From NCBI GenBank assembly GCA_021796275.1, contig JAJYOI010000006.1, forward strand, positions 1 through 61,697: a stretch of DNA of 61,697 bases, read 5' to 3'. The notes below the pieces were generated by a model. That model ran no database searches and was not told the DNA's origin. It saw only the letters and a list, made by a program, of their open reading frames with translations. Made by a program: the position numbers and the translations under genes. Each line of letters begins with the position of its first letter. Positions within the stretch are counted from its first letter, which is position 1. Origin of the DNA: Bacteroidota bacterium. Its GTDB lineage: Bacteria > Bacteroidota > Ignavibacteria > UBA10030 > UBA8401. Below, piece by piece: positions 51,569 to 60,201 of the stretch.

Positions 51569-52973
51569 ATCCGTCCGCTTCGTTCTTGCATTTTGGTATT
51601 CACTGATCGTGCTGATCGCTTTCACGCTGTTCGGCGGAAGCGTGTATCTCTATCTTCAACATCAGCTTGACAAAGAACTCGAACAGAATCTTGTTGAAGA
51701 GGTGGATTGGATTTATCGTCTCATTCAGGTGAACAGCGAAGGAATGATTCCGTCGGACGTTGTTCCCTCGCTGTCGCAGGACGCAGAGCAGCGCATTATC
51801 GAACACTTCAACACAGCGCCGCAAAATTACATCGTGCTGCTGACGTCAACCGAAGGAACGATTCTGTACAAATCCGGCACCAACGGACAGCAATTTCTCC
51901 TCGAAACGAACATCCCTTCAGACAAAACGCTTCTGCAATCATTGCAGAATTCAGCGAACGGATCATTGCGCGTCGCGGCGCGGCGTGTCGGGCCGTTGAT
52001 CATTCAAGTCGCGTATTCCGAAGATCCGACACACAGCGTCATGTCGCATTTGCTGGCGATCTTCGGCGTTATTGTGCCTGTCGTTTTGTTCGTCGCATTT
52101 TCTGCCGGCTGGCTGATGTCTGGAATGATCCTGAGGCCGATCAGCACAATTTCCACGATGGCGAACAGGATTACGGCGCAGAACCTGAGCGAGCGGATTC
52201 CGGCGCGCGACGTGGACGACGAATTGGGAACGCTCATTCATACGATGAACGGTATGATTGCGCGCTTGCAAGCCTCGTTCGAAGAGATGAAACAGTTTTC
52301 AATGAATGTTGCGCACGAATTGAAAACACCGCTCACCATTCTCAAGGGCGAATCGGAGCTGGCGTTGAATAAATCGCTTGCGCCGCAGGAAGCGGAAGAC
52401 CTTGCGACAACATATCTCGAAGAAACCGTCCGCATGTCGCGCATTGTTGACGATCTGCTCACGCTTGCAAAAGCCGATGCCGGACAGCTTACCATCGCGC
52501 ACGACGAAATCCGAATTGACGAACTGATCCAGGAGTTATACGAAGATACCGTTATTCTCTCGTTGAAGAAAAATATTGCGGTGGAACTGACGGGGAATCA
52601 GTCTGCGACCGTTCTTGGCGACCGTTCACGATTACGGCAGCTCTTCCGCGCGCTGATCATGAACGCAGTGCACTATACAGAGCCGGGTGGAACAATTCGG
52701 ATTGCGTGCTCGTGCACGACAAGCACCGTCGCGGTCGCCATCCAAGACACCGGCATCGGAATTCCGGAAGAAAGCCTGCCGAAAATCTTTCAGCGTTTCT
52801 ACCGCGTTGATCAGGCACGGTCGCGCGTGAGCGGCGGCAGCGGGCTTGGACTTTCCATCGCAAAATGGATTGTGGAATCTCATAACGGGGCAATCGCTGT
52901 TCAAAGCAGTGTCGGAAAAGGGAGCACCTTTACCGTGACGCTGCCTCTTCTTCGCTCTCATTCCTCAAAGTAA
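51546..52973 (+). CDS. sensor histidine kinase, CusS/BaeS-like
   Basis: The 475-residue membrane kinase has two transmembrane helices (about 14-34 and about 165-190) flanking a periplasmic sensor domain. A HAMP domain follows, then a DHp helix with NVAHELKTPLTILKGE. The ATPase domain has DTGIGIPEE and GGSGLGLSIAKWIVESHNG. All catalytic boxes are present. It pairs with the upstream regulator. The signal is unknown. Confidence 0.93.
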   Translation: MALSKKIRSVRFVLAFWYSLIVLIAFTLFGGSVYLYLQHQLDKELEQNLVEEVDWIYRLIQVNSEGMIPSDVVPSLSQDAEQRIIEHFNTAPQNYIVLLTSTEGTILYKSGTNGQQFLLETNIPSDKTLLQSLQNSANGSLRVAARRVGPLIIQVAYSEDPTHSVMSHLLAIFGVIVPVVLFVAFSAGWLMSGMILRPISTISTMANRITAQNLSERIPARDVDDELGTLIHTMNGMIARLQASFEEMKQFSMNVAHELKTPLTILKGESELALNKSLAPQEAEDLATTYLEETVRMSRIVDDLLTLAKADAGQLTIAHDEIRIDELIQELYEDTVILSLKKNIAVELTGNQSATVLGDRSRLRQLFRALIMNAVHYTEPGGTIRIACSCTTSTVAVAIQDTGIGIPEESLPKIFQRFYRVDQARSRVSGGSGLGLSIAKWIVESHNGAIAVQSSVGKGSTFTVTLPLLRSHSSK

Positions 52974-53102
52974 CATTCATTCCCTTTCTCTTTTTTCCCG
53001 GCATCTATGAAGATGAACGTTTTGTCATTCTGCGTTTATGATGAGTTCATAGTGCATCCGTATCTTTGGTATGAAGGAAAGCATCACTGATGCGGAGAAG
53101 GT

Positions 53103-53246
53103 ATGAAAAACGAACACATCCATTCGGAAAAAAAAGACGACGGAGAGAAAGTCTCTCTCGTTGGCAAGGATACAATAATCAGCATTGCCATTATTCTAGG
53201 CGTTGCCGTGCTTCTTCTGCTCGCTATCCGCTTTCTTATTTTATGA
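53103..53246 (+). CDS. 47-residue single-pass membrane peptide
   Basis: ATG at 53103, preceded by GGAGAAGGT, opens a frame of 47 codons not in the ORF track. A charged N-terminal half is followed by one transmembrane helix (TIISIAIILGVAVLLLLAIRF). It sits between the two-component system and degP, so it may be a small regulator of the kinase or of the protease. The good ribosome site is the main evidence. Confidence 0.6.
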   Translation: MKNEHIHSEKKDDGEKVSLVGKDTIISIAIILGVAVLLLLAIRFLIL

Positions 53247-53309
53247 ACACGGAAGAGCTTCTATAAACTTCTGGTTATCAACGACGACGATATGAAAGGA
53301 GTAACAACG

Positions 53310-54794
53310 ATGAAAAAGATTCGCATCAACACCACGTGGCGGGCACTGCTGCTTGCCACCGGATTCTTCGCCGGTATTGCATTTGTTGCCGCGATGGGAT
53401 CGTCGCCGCACCGCGATGTGCAGTTCACGATGGGAACGCATCAAAGCCGCGCACTTCTTGATCAATTTAGTTCAGCATTCGAGGAAGCTTCAGCAAAGGT
53501 GAATAAGTCGGTCGTGACAATTTTCAGCGAACAGGTCACCAAAGTTGAAAATCCGTTTGCAGGACAGGATCCGTTCGGCGGAATGTTCGGCAACGATTTC
53601 TTTAAACATTTCTTCAATATGCCGCACGAACAAAAGCAAACGGTCCACGCTCTCGGCTCCGGCGTCATCATCTCGAAAGACGGATACATTCTCACCAACA
53701 ACCACGTCGTTGAGCATGCCGACAAATTAACCGTAACGTTGGAAAACAAAAAGAAGTACACTGCAAAAGTCATCGGCACCGATCCGCAAAGCGATATTGC
53801 CGTGATCAAAATTGATGCGAACGATCTGCCGGTTGCAACGCTGGCAAATTCGGACAGCGTGCGCGTCGGCCAGTGGGTGATCGCTGTCGGAAATCCGTTC
53901 GGCTTAATGCACACTGTTACCGCAGGAATCATCAGCGCGAAAGGGCGCTCGTCGGTCGGCATCACTACCTACGAAGATTTCATCCAAACCGATGCATCCA
54001 TCAATCCGGGAAACAGCGGCGGGGCGCTTGCTGACCTCGACGGCAATGTTGTCGGTATCAACACTGCGATTGCAAGCAACACGGGCAATAACGCCGGCGT
54101 CGGATTTGCCATTCCGATCAACATGGCAAAATCCATTATGAAAGAATTGGTAAAGAACGGCAAAGTCACTCGCGGCTACCTCGGCATTGCACTGCAGGAT
54201 ATTGACGATAACCTTGCCAAGGCATTGAAATTGAAAACCACCGAAGGCGCGCTTGTCGGCGATGTGACTCCCGGAACGCCGGCAGAGAAAGCGGGCGTGA
54301 AGCGGGGCGACATCATCACGGCATTCGACGGAACAAAAATTGACAACAGCCTGACGCTGCGCAATCTCGTCGCGGCAACCGAACCGGGAACCGATACAAA
54401 ACTTACCGTCATCCGAAACGGCAAAGAAACGACTCTTACCGTAACGCTTGGCGAGCGCCCGAAAAATCTCGGCATCGCCGCAAGCAGCTCCCCTGAGCAA
54501 TCAACAAGCAAAGATCTCGGATTAACGATCCAGAATTTGACCGATGATCTCGCACAACAACTCGGTTATAAAGGCGACCACGGCGTTGTTATTACGGATG
54601 TCAAAGCCGGAAGCCCGGCAGAAGATGCCGGCTTGCAAAAAAATGATCTCATCAAGCAGGTCAACCAAAAAGATGTGAACAATGTCGGCGAGTTCGAAAC
54701 TATCGTCAAAGATTTGAAGAAGGGCGACGTCGCCGCGCTTCTTGTGCGCCGAGGACAAAACACTTTCTTTGTTGCAATTCAATTGAATAAATAA
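53310..54794 (+). CDS. degP: periplasmic serine protease, DegP/HtrA family
   Basis: The start at 53310 follows AAAGGAG and gives 494 residues. An N-terminal membrane segment or signal (about 10-30) precedes a trypsin-like domain. The triad is H132 (NNHVVEH), D162 (SDIAVIK) and S236 (GNSGGA). Two PDZ domains follow (about 275-370 and 400-494). It degrades or refolds damaged envelope proteins and may be controlled by the upstream two-component system. Confidence 0.94.
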   Translation: MKKIRINTTWRALLLATGFFAGIAFVAAMGSSPHRDVQFTMGTHQSRALLDQFSSAFEEASAKVNKSVVTIFSEQVTKVENPFAGQDPFGGMFGNDFFKHFFNMPHEQKQTVHALGSGVIISKDGYILTNNHVVEHADKLTVTLENKKKYTAKVIGTDPQSDIAVIKIDANDLPVATLANSDSVRVGQWVIAVGNPFGLMHTVTAGIISAKGRSSVGITTYEDFIQTDASINPGNSGGALADLDGNVVGINTAIASNTGNNAGVGFAIPINMAKSIMKELVKNGKVTRGYLGIALQDIDDNLAKALKLKTTEGALVGDVTPGTPAEKAGVKRGDIITAFDGTKIDNSLTLRNLVAATEPGTDTKLTVIRNGKETTLTVTLGERPKNLGIAASSSPEQSTSKDLGLTIQNLTDDLAQQLGYKGDHGVVITDVKAGSPAEDAGLQKNDLIKQVNQKDVNNVGEFETIVKDLKKGDVAALLVRRGQNTFFVAIQLNK

Positions 54795-54835
54795 TATATG
54801 TCCCACACTGTTGTTGTCAATGGAGGCACGGCCAC

Positions 54836-55711
54836 ATGCCGAACGTGAGAAGATGGCATACTATAACGAGGCGAGGACTGTTCGCGTGTGCGCTCGTGCT
54901 TCCATTAATAATAACAGCCGGGAGAGCGGAGAATGGCCGGCGGCACATCGGAAAAACCATCCCTGTGGTCAAATCAGATAAGAACGCGTTCTTATCTGGT
55001 GGGAACGATTTGCTGCCGTCCGCTCCGTTTATGTACCGCTTCAAGCCAACACCTGCACTCCCTCCTGTTCGGCCGCATGTCGTTTCTCACGGCAATCTTT
55101 CTGAAAAAAAAATTGCGCTGACCTTCGATGCCTGTTCGACGCATGCGCCGAGCCATTATGACGAACGCATTACCAAAGTGCTGGTAGAAACACAGACGCC
55201 GGCAACAATTTTTCTCGGCGGGAAATGGATGGAAGACGAACCGGCGCAGACAAAATATCTTTCGTCCCTTCCGTTCATCGAACTGGAAAATCACACATTT
55301 TTTCATCCCCATCTCACAAAACTTTCCGACGAACAGATCAGGAACGAATTGCACCGCACGCAGGAAGCAATGTACACGCTTATTGGTCGTCAACCGACGC
55401 TGTATCGTCCGCCATATGGCGAATACAATGAACGAGTCGAAAAAATTGCCGCGAGCCTTGGTTTGACAACTGTGGAATACAGTCTTGCTTCGGGCGATCC
55501 CGATCCGCATTTTACAAAAGATGTGCTCATCAATTACGTTACAAAAATGGCGCGCAACGGCTCAATCATTGTCATGCATATTAACCGGCGAGGCTGGCAT
55601 ACCGCTGAAGCTTTACCGGAAATCATTGCCCGTTTGCGCGCGCGGGGATTTACCTTTGTCACTGTCAATGATTTGTTCCGCGGTGAAGAAAAACTCGCAC
55701 ATCGAAAATAA
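54836..55711 (+). CDS. NodB-type polysaccharide deacetylase
   Basis: The 291-residue protein follows GGAGG. A signal or anchor segment (RRGLFACALVLPLIITAGRA) precedes a carbohydrate esterase 4 domain. It has the TFDAC variant of motif 1, the metal histidines in ENHTFFHPHL, RPPYGEYN, and IIVMHINR. It probably removes N-acetyl groups from peptidoglycan or another surface glycan. Motif 1 lacks the second aspartate of the usual TFDDG. Confidence 0.85.
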   Translation: MPNVRRWHTITRRGLFACALVLPLIITAGRAENGRRHIGKTIPVVKSDKNAFLSGGNDLLPSAPFMYRFKPTPALPPVRPHVVSHGNLSEKKIALTFDACSTHAPSHYDERITKVLVETQTPATIFLGGKWMEDEPAQTKYLSSLPFIELENHTFFHPHLTKLSDEQIRNELHRTQEAMYTLIGRQPTLYRPPYGEYNERVEKIAASLGLTTVEYSLASGDPDPHFTKDVLINYVTKMARNGSIIVMHINRRGWHTAEALPEIIARLRARGFTFVTVNDLFRGEEKLAHRK

Positions 55712-55864
55712 TTACGCTCAATCCTCCTTTATGTTTCTCCGCTAACGACGAAGCAGGCGGATTTTTTATGGCAAACGATTTTTTTTCTCCGCATATTATA
55801 CTCAAGACTATCTTGCTTCGTTTCTCTAATACACATAGAAGCTTCCTTATAATTGCAGAGCCCC

Positions 55865-56701
55865 ATGAATTATCTTGAACTCACACTTATAATCGGCGGC
55901 GGTTCATTTGTCGCCGGATTGCTTGGAGCGCTTACCGGCCTCGGCGGAGGCGTCGTCATTGTTCCGCTGCTCACTCTTGCGCTCGGCGTCGATCTGCGGT
56001 ACGCCATCGGCGCTTCGCTGATTGCCGTCATTGCAACATCATCCGGTGCCGCTGCGGCGTACGTGAAAGAAGGATACTCGAATATCCGCATCGGGATGTT
56101 TCTCGAAATCGCCACGACGCTCGGCGCTCTTGGCGGCGCATTTCTTGCCGGAGTCCTTTCAACGCAAGTCATCGCGGTTATTTTCGGCCTCGTGCTGATC
56201 TACTCGGCATATCTTTCGAGCAAGCCGAAAGAAGATCACTCCAACGATATTCAACCCGATCCGCTGGCAGTCCGCCTGCGGATGAACAGCTCGTATCCAA
56301 CATCAGAGGGAATGAAACAGTACACCGTGCACAATGTCGGCACGGGTTTCGGGTTAATGGGACTTGCTGGCGTGCTTTCCGGTTTGCTGGGTATCGGCTC
56401 CGGCGCAGTGAAAGTACTGGCGATGGACCATGCGATGCGTTTGCCGTTCAAAGTTTCTACCACCACAAGTAATTTTATGATCGGCGTAACGGCGGCGGCA
56501 AGCGCCGGTGTCTATCTCAACCGCGGCTACATTGATCCGGGCCTTGCCATGCCGGTGATGTTAGGCGTTCTTGCGGGGTCGCTGCTCGGCGCGCGAGTGC
56601 TGATGGTCGCACAGGTAAAAGCTTTGCGTATTGTTTTCGGTATTGTTATTCTCGTGATGGGGATTGAAATGATTTACAACGGACTATCCGGGAGAATATG
56701 A
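55865..56701 (+). CDS. TauE/SafE-family membrane transporter
   Basis: The start at 55865 gives 278 residues with about eight membrane helices. Conserved repeats are LLGALTGLGGGVVIVPLL and a second half-copy GVLSGLLGIGSGAVKVLAMD. These proteins export sulfonates or other organic anions. It is followed after one base by a DUF1634 gene, a pairing common for this subgroup. Confidence 0.9.
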   Translation: MNYLELTLIIGGGSFVAGLLGALTGLGGGVVIVPLLTLALGVDLRYAIGASLIAVIATSSGAAAAYVKEGYSNIRIGMFLEIATTLGALGGAFLAGVLSTQVIAVIFGLVLIYSAYLSSKPKEDHSNDIQPDPLAVRLRMNSSYPTSEGMKQYTVHNVGTGFGLMGLAGVLSGLLGIGSGAVKVLAMDHAMRLPFKVSTTTSNFMIGVTAAASAGVYLNRGYIDPGLAMPVMLGVLAGSLLGARVLMVAQVKALRIVFGIVILVMGIEMIYNGLSGRI

Positions 56702-56702
56702 G

Positions 56703-57089
56703 ATGACACAGAAAACTTCATGGACGGATCAGCGTGTCGAAGTCATCATTGGTAATTTACTGAGGATGGGCGTCATCATTGCCGCTACGGTGGCATTTCT
56801 CGGTGGTGTCTTTTTTCTCATCAACCACGGCATTGAGAAACCCAACTATCATTTCTTCAACAGCGAGCCGTCGCCGTTGCGCACCGTCGGTGGGGTTATT
56901 TCCGAAGCAATTTCATTGCGCAGCACCGGAATCATTCAACTCGGATTGTTATTGCTTATTCTCACCCCCATCGCCCGCGTGGCATTCTCAATCTTCGCAT
57001 TCCTCGAAGAGAAAGATCATCTCTACGTCGTCGTCACCTTGATTGTGCTGACATTTTTGCTTTTTAGTCTTGCCGGCGGAAAACTATAG
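56703..57089 (+). CDS. DUF1634 membrane protein
   Basis: The 128-residue protein has three hydrophobic helices: about 17-38, about 70-93 and about 103-124. The pattern LLRMGVIIAATVAFLGGVFFL and IQLGLLLLILTPIARVAFSIFAF matches DUF1634. It is translationally linked with the TauE/SafE gene and is probably an accessory subunit of that transporter. Confidence 0.82.
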   Translation: MTQKTSWTDQRVEVIIGNLLRMGVIIAATVAFLGGVFFLINHGIEKPNYHFFNSEPSPLRTVGGVISEAISLRSTGIIQLGLLLLILTPIARVAFSIFAFLEEKDHLYVVVTLIVLTFLLFSLAGGKL

Positions 57090-57099
57090 AATGAGAAGT

Positions 57100-57126
57100 T
57101 CAATAGTCAATGTCAATAACTATTGA
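57100..57126 (+). terminator. 8-bp hairpin after the DUF1634 gene
   Basis: TCAATAGT and ACTATTGA pair around an 11-base loop that itself contains CAAT repeats. It lacks a T-run, so termination is uncertain. Confidence 0.4.
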
Positions 57127-57180
57127 CTACAATTCATTTTGGGCACACTCACTTTCCGATTCTTTTCAGCCAGAAGTTGA

Positions 57181-57693
57181 TCAGCCCTTGGCTGACATCA
57201 CTTCACGGCTTCGCACTTTTAACGCCGGCCCCATATAGGGAAGCATCTGCCCGATAATTGCGTGAAGCTCATTCTTCAAATCTGGTTCACGTTCTGAAAT
57301 TCTCTGAAGAATAGTCATTGCGTTTGCTTTCACGGCAATCGGACTTTCACCCGATGAAAGATAATCGAAGCAGAGCGTTGTAACAACGCCGAGCAGTTTT
57401 TCAGGGATTTCAATGCCTTCAAGAATGCGAAGCACGTTTCTCGGCACCGCATCGTGAACACCCGGTTCTTTCATTTTTTTGATCATTGGCGCCAGCCACG
57501 GTGCTATGAGCGCCGGATGCATATCTGCACAATGACTGACAATCCACGCGGCGCGTTGTGTAACGCGGTACTCGCCGTGGAGAAATAATTCCATCAACTG
57601 CGCGAAACGGTTTTTATCGCCCCCGATCCATCGCGCAATTCTCTGCGTGTGCGGTTTTGAGTGTTCTTTGAGAATTTCGGTTTGGAGGTTCAT
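57181..57693 (-). CDS. HEAT-repeat-like helical protein
   Basis: The 170-residue protein is all helical, with repeats typical of ARM/HEAT folds: YRVTQRAAWIVSHCADMHP, then VHDAVPRNVLRILEGIEIP, then AVKANAMTILQRISEREPDL. It resembles small uncharacterised proteins of Bacteroidota. It is downstream of rho in the same direction. It could be an adaptor; no enzymatic motif is present. Confidence 0.65.
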   Translation of the reverse strand: MNLQTEILKEHSKPHTQRIARWIGGDKNRFAQLMELFLHGEYRVTQRAAWIVSHCADMHPALIAPWLAPMIKKMKEPGVHDAVPRNVLRILEGIEIPEKLLGVVTTLCFDYLSSGESPIAVKANAMTILQRISEREPDLKNELHAIIGQMLPYMGPALKVRSREVMSAKG

Positions 57694-57757
57694 GTGAAAC
57701 TCAAGTTATATTAAGATCCTGCTGAACGTTGTTGCTGTAACTTTGCAGATAACTCTT

Positions 57758-58858
57758 TCACGAAGAAAATTTTTGCAGCAATTTTTCGTTTGTCGGATAT
57801 TGTTCCAGCAGCTTCATCGCGGCAACCATTGCGTCGCGCGGAGATTTTCTCGACAGCGAGCGGCGCAGATTCTGGTACGCCGGCGTCATCGAACCGAACA
57901 GTAACTCTTCGCGCCGTGTGCCGGATGCATTCAAATCAATGGCCGGAAAGATGCGCTCGTTGGCAAGATCGCGCGAGAGCACAAGTTCCATATTTCCGGT
58001 CCCTTTGAATTCCTGAAAGATCAATTCATCCATGCGCGAATTCGTTTCGATCAATGCCGTCGCAACAATGGTGAGCGAACCGCTGTGCTCGCATTTCCGC
58101 GCCGCGCCGAAAATCCGTTTCGGAATTTCGAGCGCGCGGATGTCAACGCCGCCGGACATTGTGCGCCCGCTGCTTTTCTGATGAATATTGAACGCGCGTC
58201 CGAGCCGCGTCAGCGAATCGAGCAGCAACACAACATCCTTTCCCGTTTCGACTTTCCGCTTCGCATATTCAAGCACAAGCTGCGCAAGCCGCACCTGACT
58301 GCCGCGCTCACTGTCGCTCGAGCTTGCAAAAACTTCTCCGTTGATCGAGCGCCGCATATCCGTCACTTCTTCCGGACGTTCATCCACCAGCAGCACAAGC
58401 ACAACGATCTCCGGATGATTCGCGCTGACGGCGTGTGCAAGCTGCTGCATCAACATCGTTTTGCCCGCTTTCGGCGGAGAAACAATCAGCGCGCGCTGTC
58501 CTTTGCCGACGGGGCAAAACAAATCAACGACGCGCATCGAACGATTGCTCTGCGGACTTTCTAGTTTAATCCATTCATTCGGCGAGATGACAGCGTGGCG
58601 GGAAAAATCTTTTACCGCTTTCCATTCATCAGGCGTAAGCCCGTTGATATGAGCGACAATTTTCACATCGGAGCTTTCGTTTTTCCCTTCAACTGCAGTT
58701 CCTTCTATGAAAACGCCGTCGCGCAATTTATACAGCGCTATGATGTGCGGAGCGATGCGCGTATCGCCGGGCTTGCGGAACAATCCGTGCGAAAGATCGC
58801 GCACAAAACCGGCGTGGCTTCGTTCATCAATTTCGAGTATTCCTGAAAAATCTTTCAT
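57758..58858 (-). CDS. rho: transcription termination factor Rho, short form
   Basis: The 366-residue helicase ends transcription in an RNA-dependent manner. A cold-shock-like RNA-binding domain (GILEIDERSHAGFVRD) is followed by Walker A VSPPKAGKTML, DERPEEVTDM, LLLDSLTRLGRAFN and the Q/R-loop motifs SGGVDIRALEIPKRIFGAARK. E. coli Rho has 419 residues; here the N-terminal helix bundle is absent and the protein starts at the RNA-binding domain. Confidence 0.93.
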   Translation of the reverse strand: MKDFSGILEIDERSHAGFVRDLSHGLFRKPGDTRIAPHIIALYKLRDGVFIEGTAVEGKNESSDVKIVAHINGLTPDEWKAVKDFSRHAVISPNEWIKLESPQSNRSMRVVDLFCPVGKGQRALIVSPPKAGKTMLMQQLAHAVSANHPEIVVLVLLVDERPEEVTDMRRSINGEVFASSSDSERGSQVRLAQLVLEYAKRKVETGKDVVLLLDSLTRLGRAFNIHQKSSGRTMSGGVDIRALEIPKRIFGAARKCEHSGSLTIVATALIETNSRMDELIFQEFKGTGNMELVLSRDLANERIFPAIDLNASGTRREELLFGSMTPAYQNLRRSLSRKSPRDAMVAAMKLLEQYPTNEKLLQKFSS

Positions 58859-58947
58859 CGTAAAATTATCTCTTGCTAAAACGCAAAGAATTCTCTTTAA
58901 TTCACGTTACTCATGAGAAAAATCCGCCTAAAAAGGTAAGTTCGTCA

Positions 58948-59002
58948 TGGTACGCTTTAGCGTACCATCCATACTTGGATTCCCGCCTTCGCGGGAATGA
59001 CG
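58948..59002. repeat. two intergenic hairpins upstream of rho
   Basis: TGGTACGC-TTTA-GCGTACCA (58948-58967) and ATTCCCGC-CTTC-GCGGGAAT (58979-58998, then GACG) lie in the 292-bp gap between rho and the aldo/keto reductase gene. The second matches the prophage copy at 20953. The rest of the gap is AT-rich with no gene seen. Confidence 0.65.
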
Positions 59003-59133
59003 TTACCCTGGTTTTAATTTTTAAAACAATCTTTTTGCGTAACATGACTCTTTAACTTTCTTAGCGGCGTTGCGTGAGTTGTAATTTTTTGAATTTTTCC
59101 AAGTTCTCTGAAACCTGAATCGTCCATGCCTTT

Positions 59134-59162
59134 GGCTTGGTTTTTCAACTTCACACCAAGCC
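59134..59162 (-). terminator. hairpin overlapping the end of the aldo/keto reductase gene
   Basis: On the minus strand GGCTTGGT and ACCAAGCC pair around 13 bases, spanning the stop codon. No T-run follows. Confidence 0.4.
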
Positions 59163-60068
59163 GACCCATCCTTTGTCGTGCTGTTGGAATGAAGACCGAA
59201 GATTTCCTATAAGATCGCCAGGAAGCGGACCGTTATTGACCAGCGCAATATTTTGGCGGAGATGTTCGATGCTGTTCGTGCCGACGATAGCAGAGTGAAC
59301 GCCCGGAGCAAACGCTGCAAACCGAAGTGCGAGTTCATGCCAACTAATTCCCGGCGTGTCAATGTTCATTGCTTTCCATCGAAGCCAGTACTGTTCACAA
59401 TAATGCCCTCGCGGCTGTTCGGAAAATCTCCACGGCGCATTTGCCGCCGGCCGTTTTGCAATCACGCCGAATCCTTTTTCGTGTGCGCGCTTCACCGCTC
59501 CGTCAAGTCCGCGCTGATCGCAGAAATTAACCGAGCATTGAATGCTTCCGAATTTGCCCGACGCAACGGCTTCATCAAGCGCATCGTTCTCCCCGGAATA
59601 CGCCGCGACGCGAACTTTTCCTGCTTCAACGCATCGCAAAAGCGCTTCAATAACTTCTCCGTGTTGAAAACCCCCTTGGGGCTGCAATGTTTCTTTCGGA
59701 CATGAATGAAGATGAACGATGTCAATGTGATCTGTCCTCAACAAACGCAGCGCTTCCTCAACGCCGGCGGTGATGCATGACGATGTCCAATCTTGATGAC
59801 CGGGAATTCCATAACCAACTTTCGTGGAAAGAACAATTTCATTCCTGCGGTGCGAGAGTTTGCCGAAGGCGGATCCGATACGTTCTTCAGAACGGCCGTA
59901 CGCACGGGCGGTATCGATGAGCGTAATTCCTTCGTCAACTGCCGTGTTGAGAAACGTTTCAGCTTCAGTGTCGCTCAAATCGTTCCCGCCGATTTCCCCT
60001 CCGCCAAGCCCGAGTGCAGAAACGGTCAGTCCCGTGTTTCCAAAAGATCGTTGAGGAATGGTAAGCAT
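59151..60068 (-). CDS. aldo/keto reductase
   Basis: The 305-residue TIM-barrel oxidoreductase uses NADPH to reduce carbonyls. The catalytic tetrad is visible as LIDTARAYG (D and Y), STKVGYG (K) and IVHLHS (H). The C-terminal cofactor site is IVGTNSIEHLRQNIA. The substrate is unknown. It is codirectional with typA upstream but separated by a repeat-rich gap. Confidence 0.9.
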   Translation of the reverse strand: MLTIPQRSFGNTGLTVSALGLGGGEIGGNDLSDTEAETFLNTAVDEGITLIDTARAYGRSEERIGSAFGKLSHRRNEIVLSTKVGYGIPGHQDWTSSCITAGVEEALRLLRTDHIDIVHLHSCPKETLQPQGGFQHGEVIEALLRCVEAGKVRVAAYSGENDALDEAVASGKFGSIQCSVNFCDQRGLDGAVKRAHEKGFGVIAKRPAANAPWRFSEQPRGHYCEQYWLRWKAMNIDTPGISWHELALRFAAFAPGVHSAIVGTNSIEHLRQNIALVNNGPLPGDLIGNLRSSFQQHDKGWVGLV

Positions 60069-60110
60069 GGCGTTAGAAGAACATCAGAGCACTTTTCAAT
60101 TAGGATTGAT

Positions 60111-60159
60111 GGATTTATGGATTACTGGAACCACATGGGTTTCATCAATCCATAAATCC
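60111..60159. repeat. 13-bp inverted repeat between typA and the reductase gene
   Basis: GGATTTATGGATT (60111-60123) and AATCCATAAATCC (60147-60159) are perfect arms 23 bp apart. They sit in a run of TGGATT/AATCC units that looks like a dispersed intergenic repeat and could form a hairpin after typA. Confidence 0.6.
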
Positions 60160-60201
60160 AATCATCCAATAATCCGGAGCGATAAACTTACGCATCTCGA
60201 T

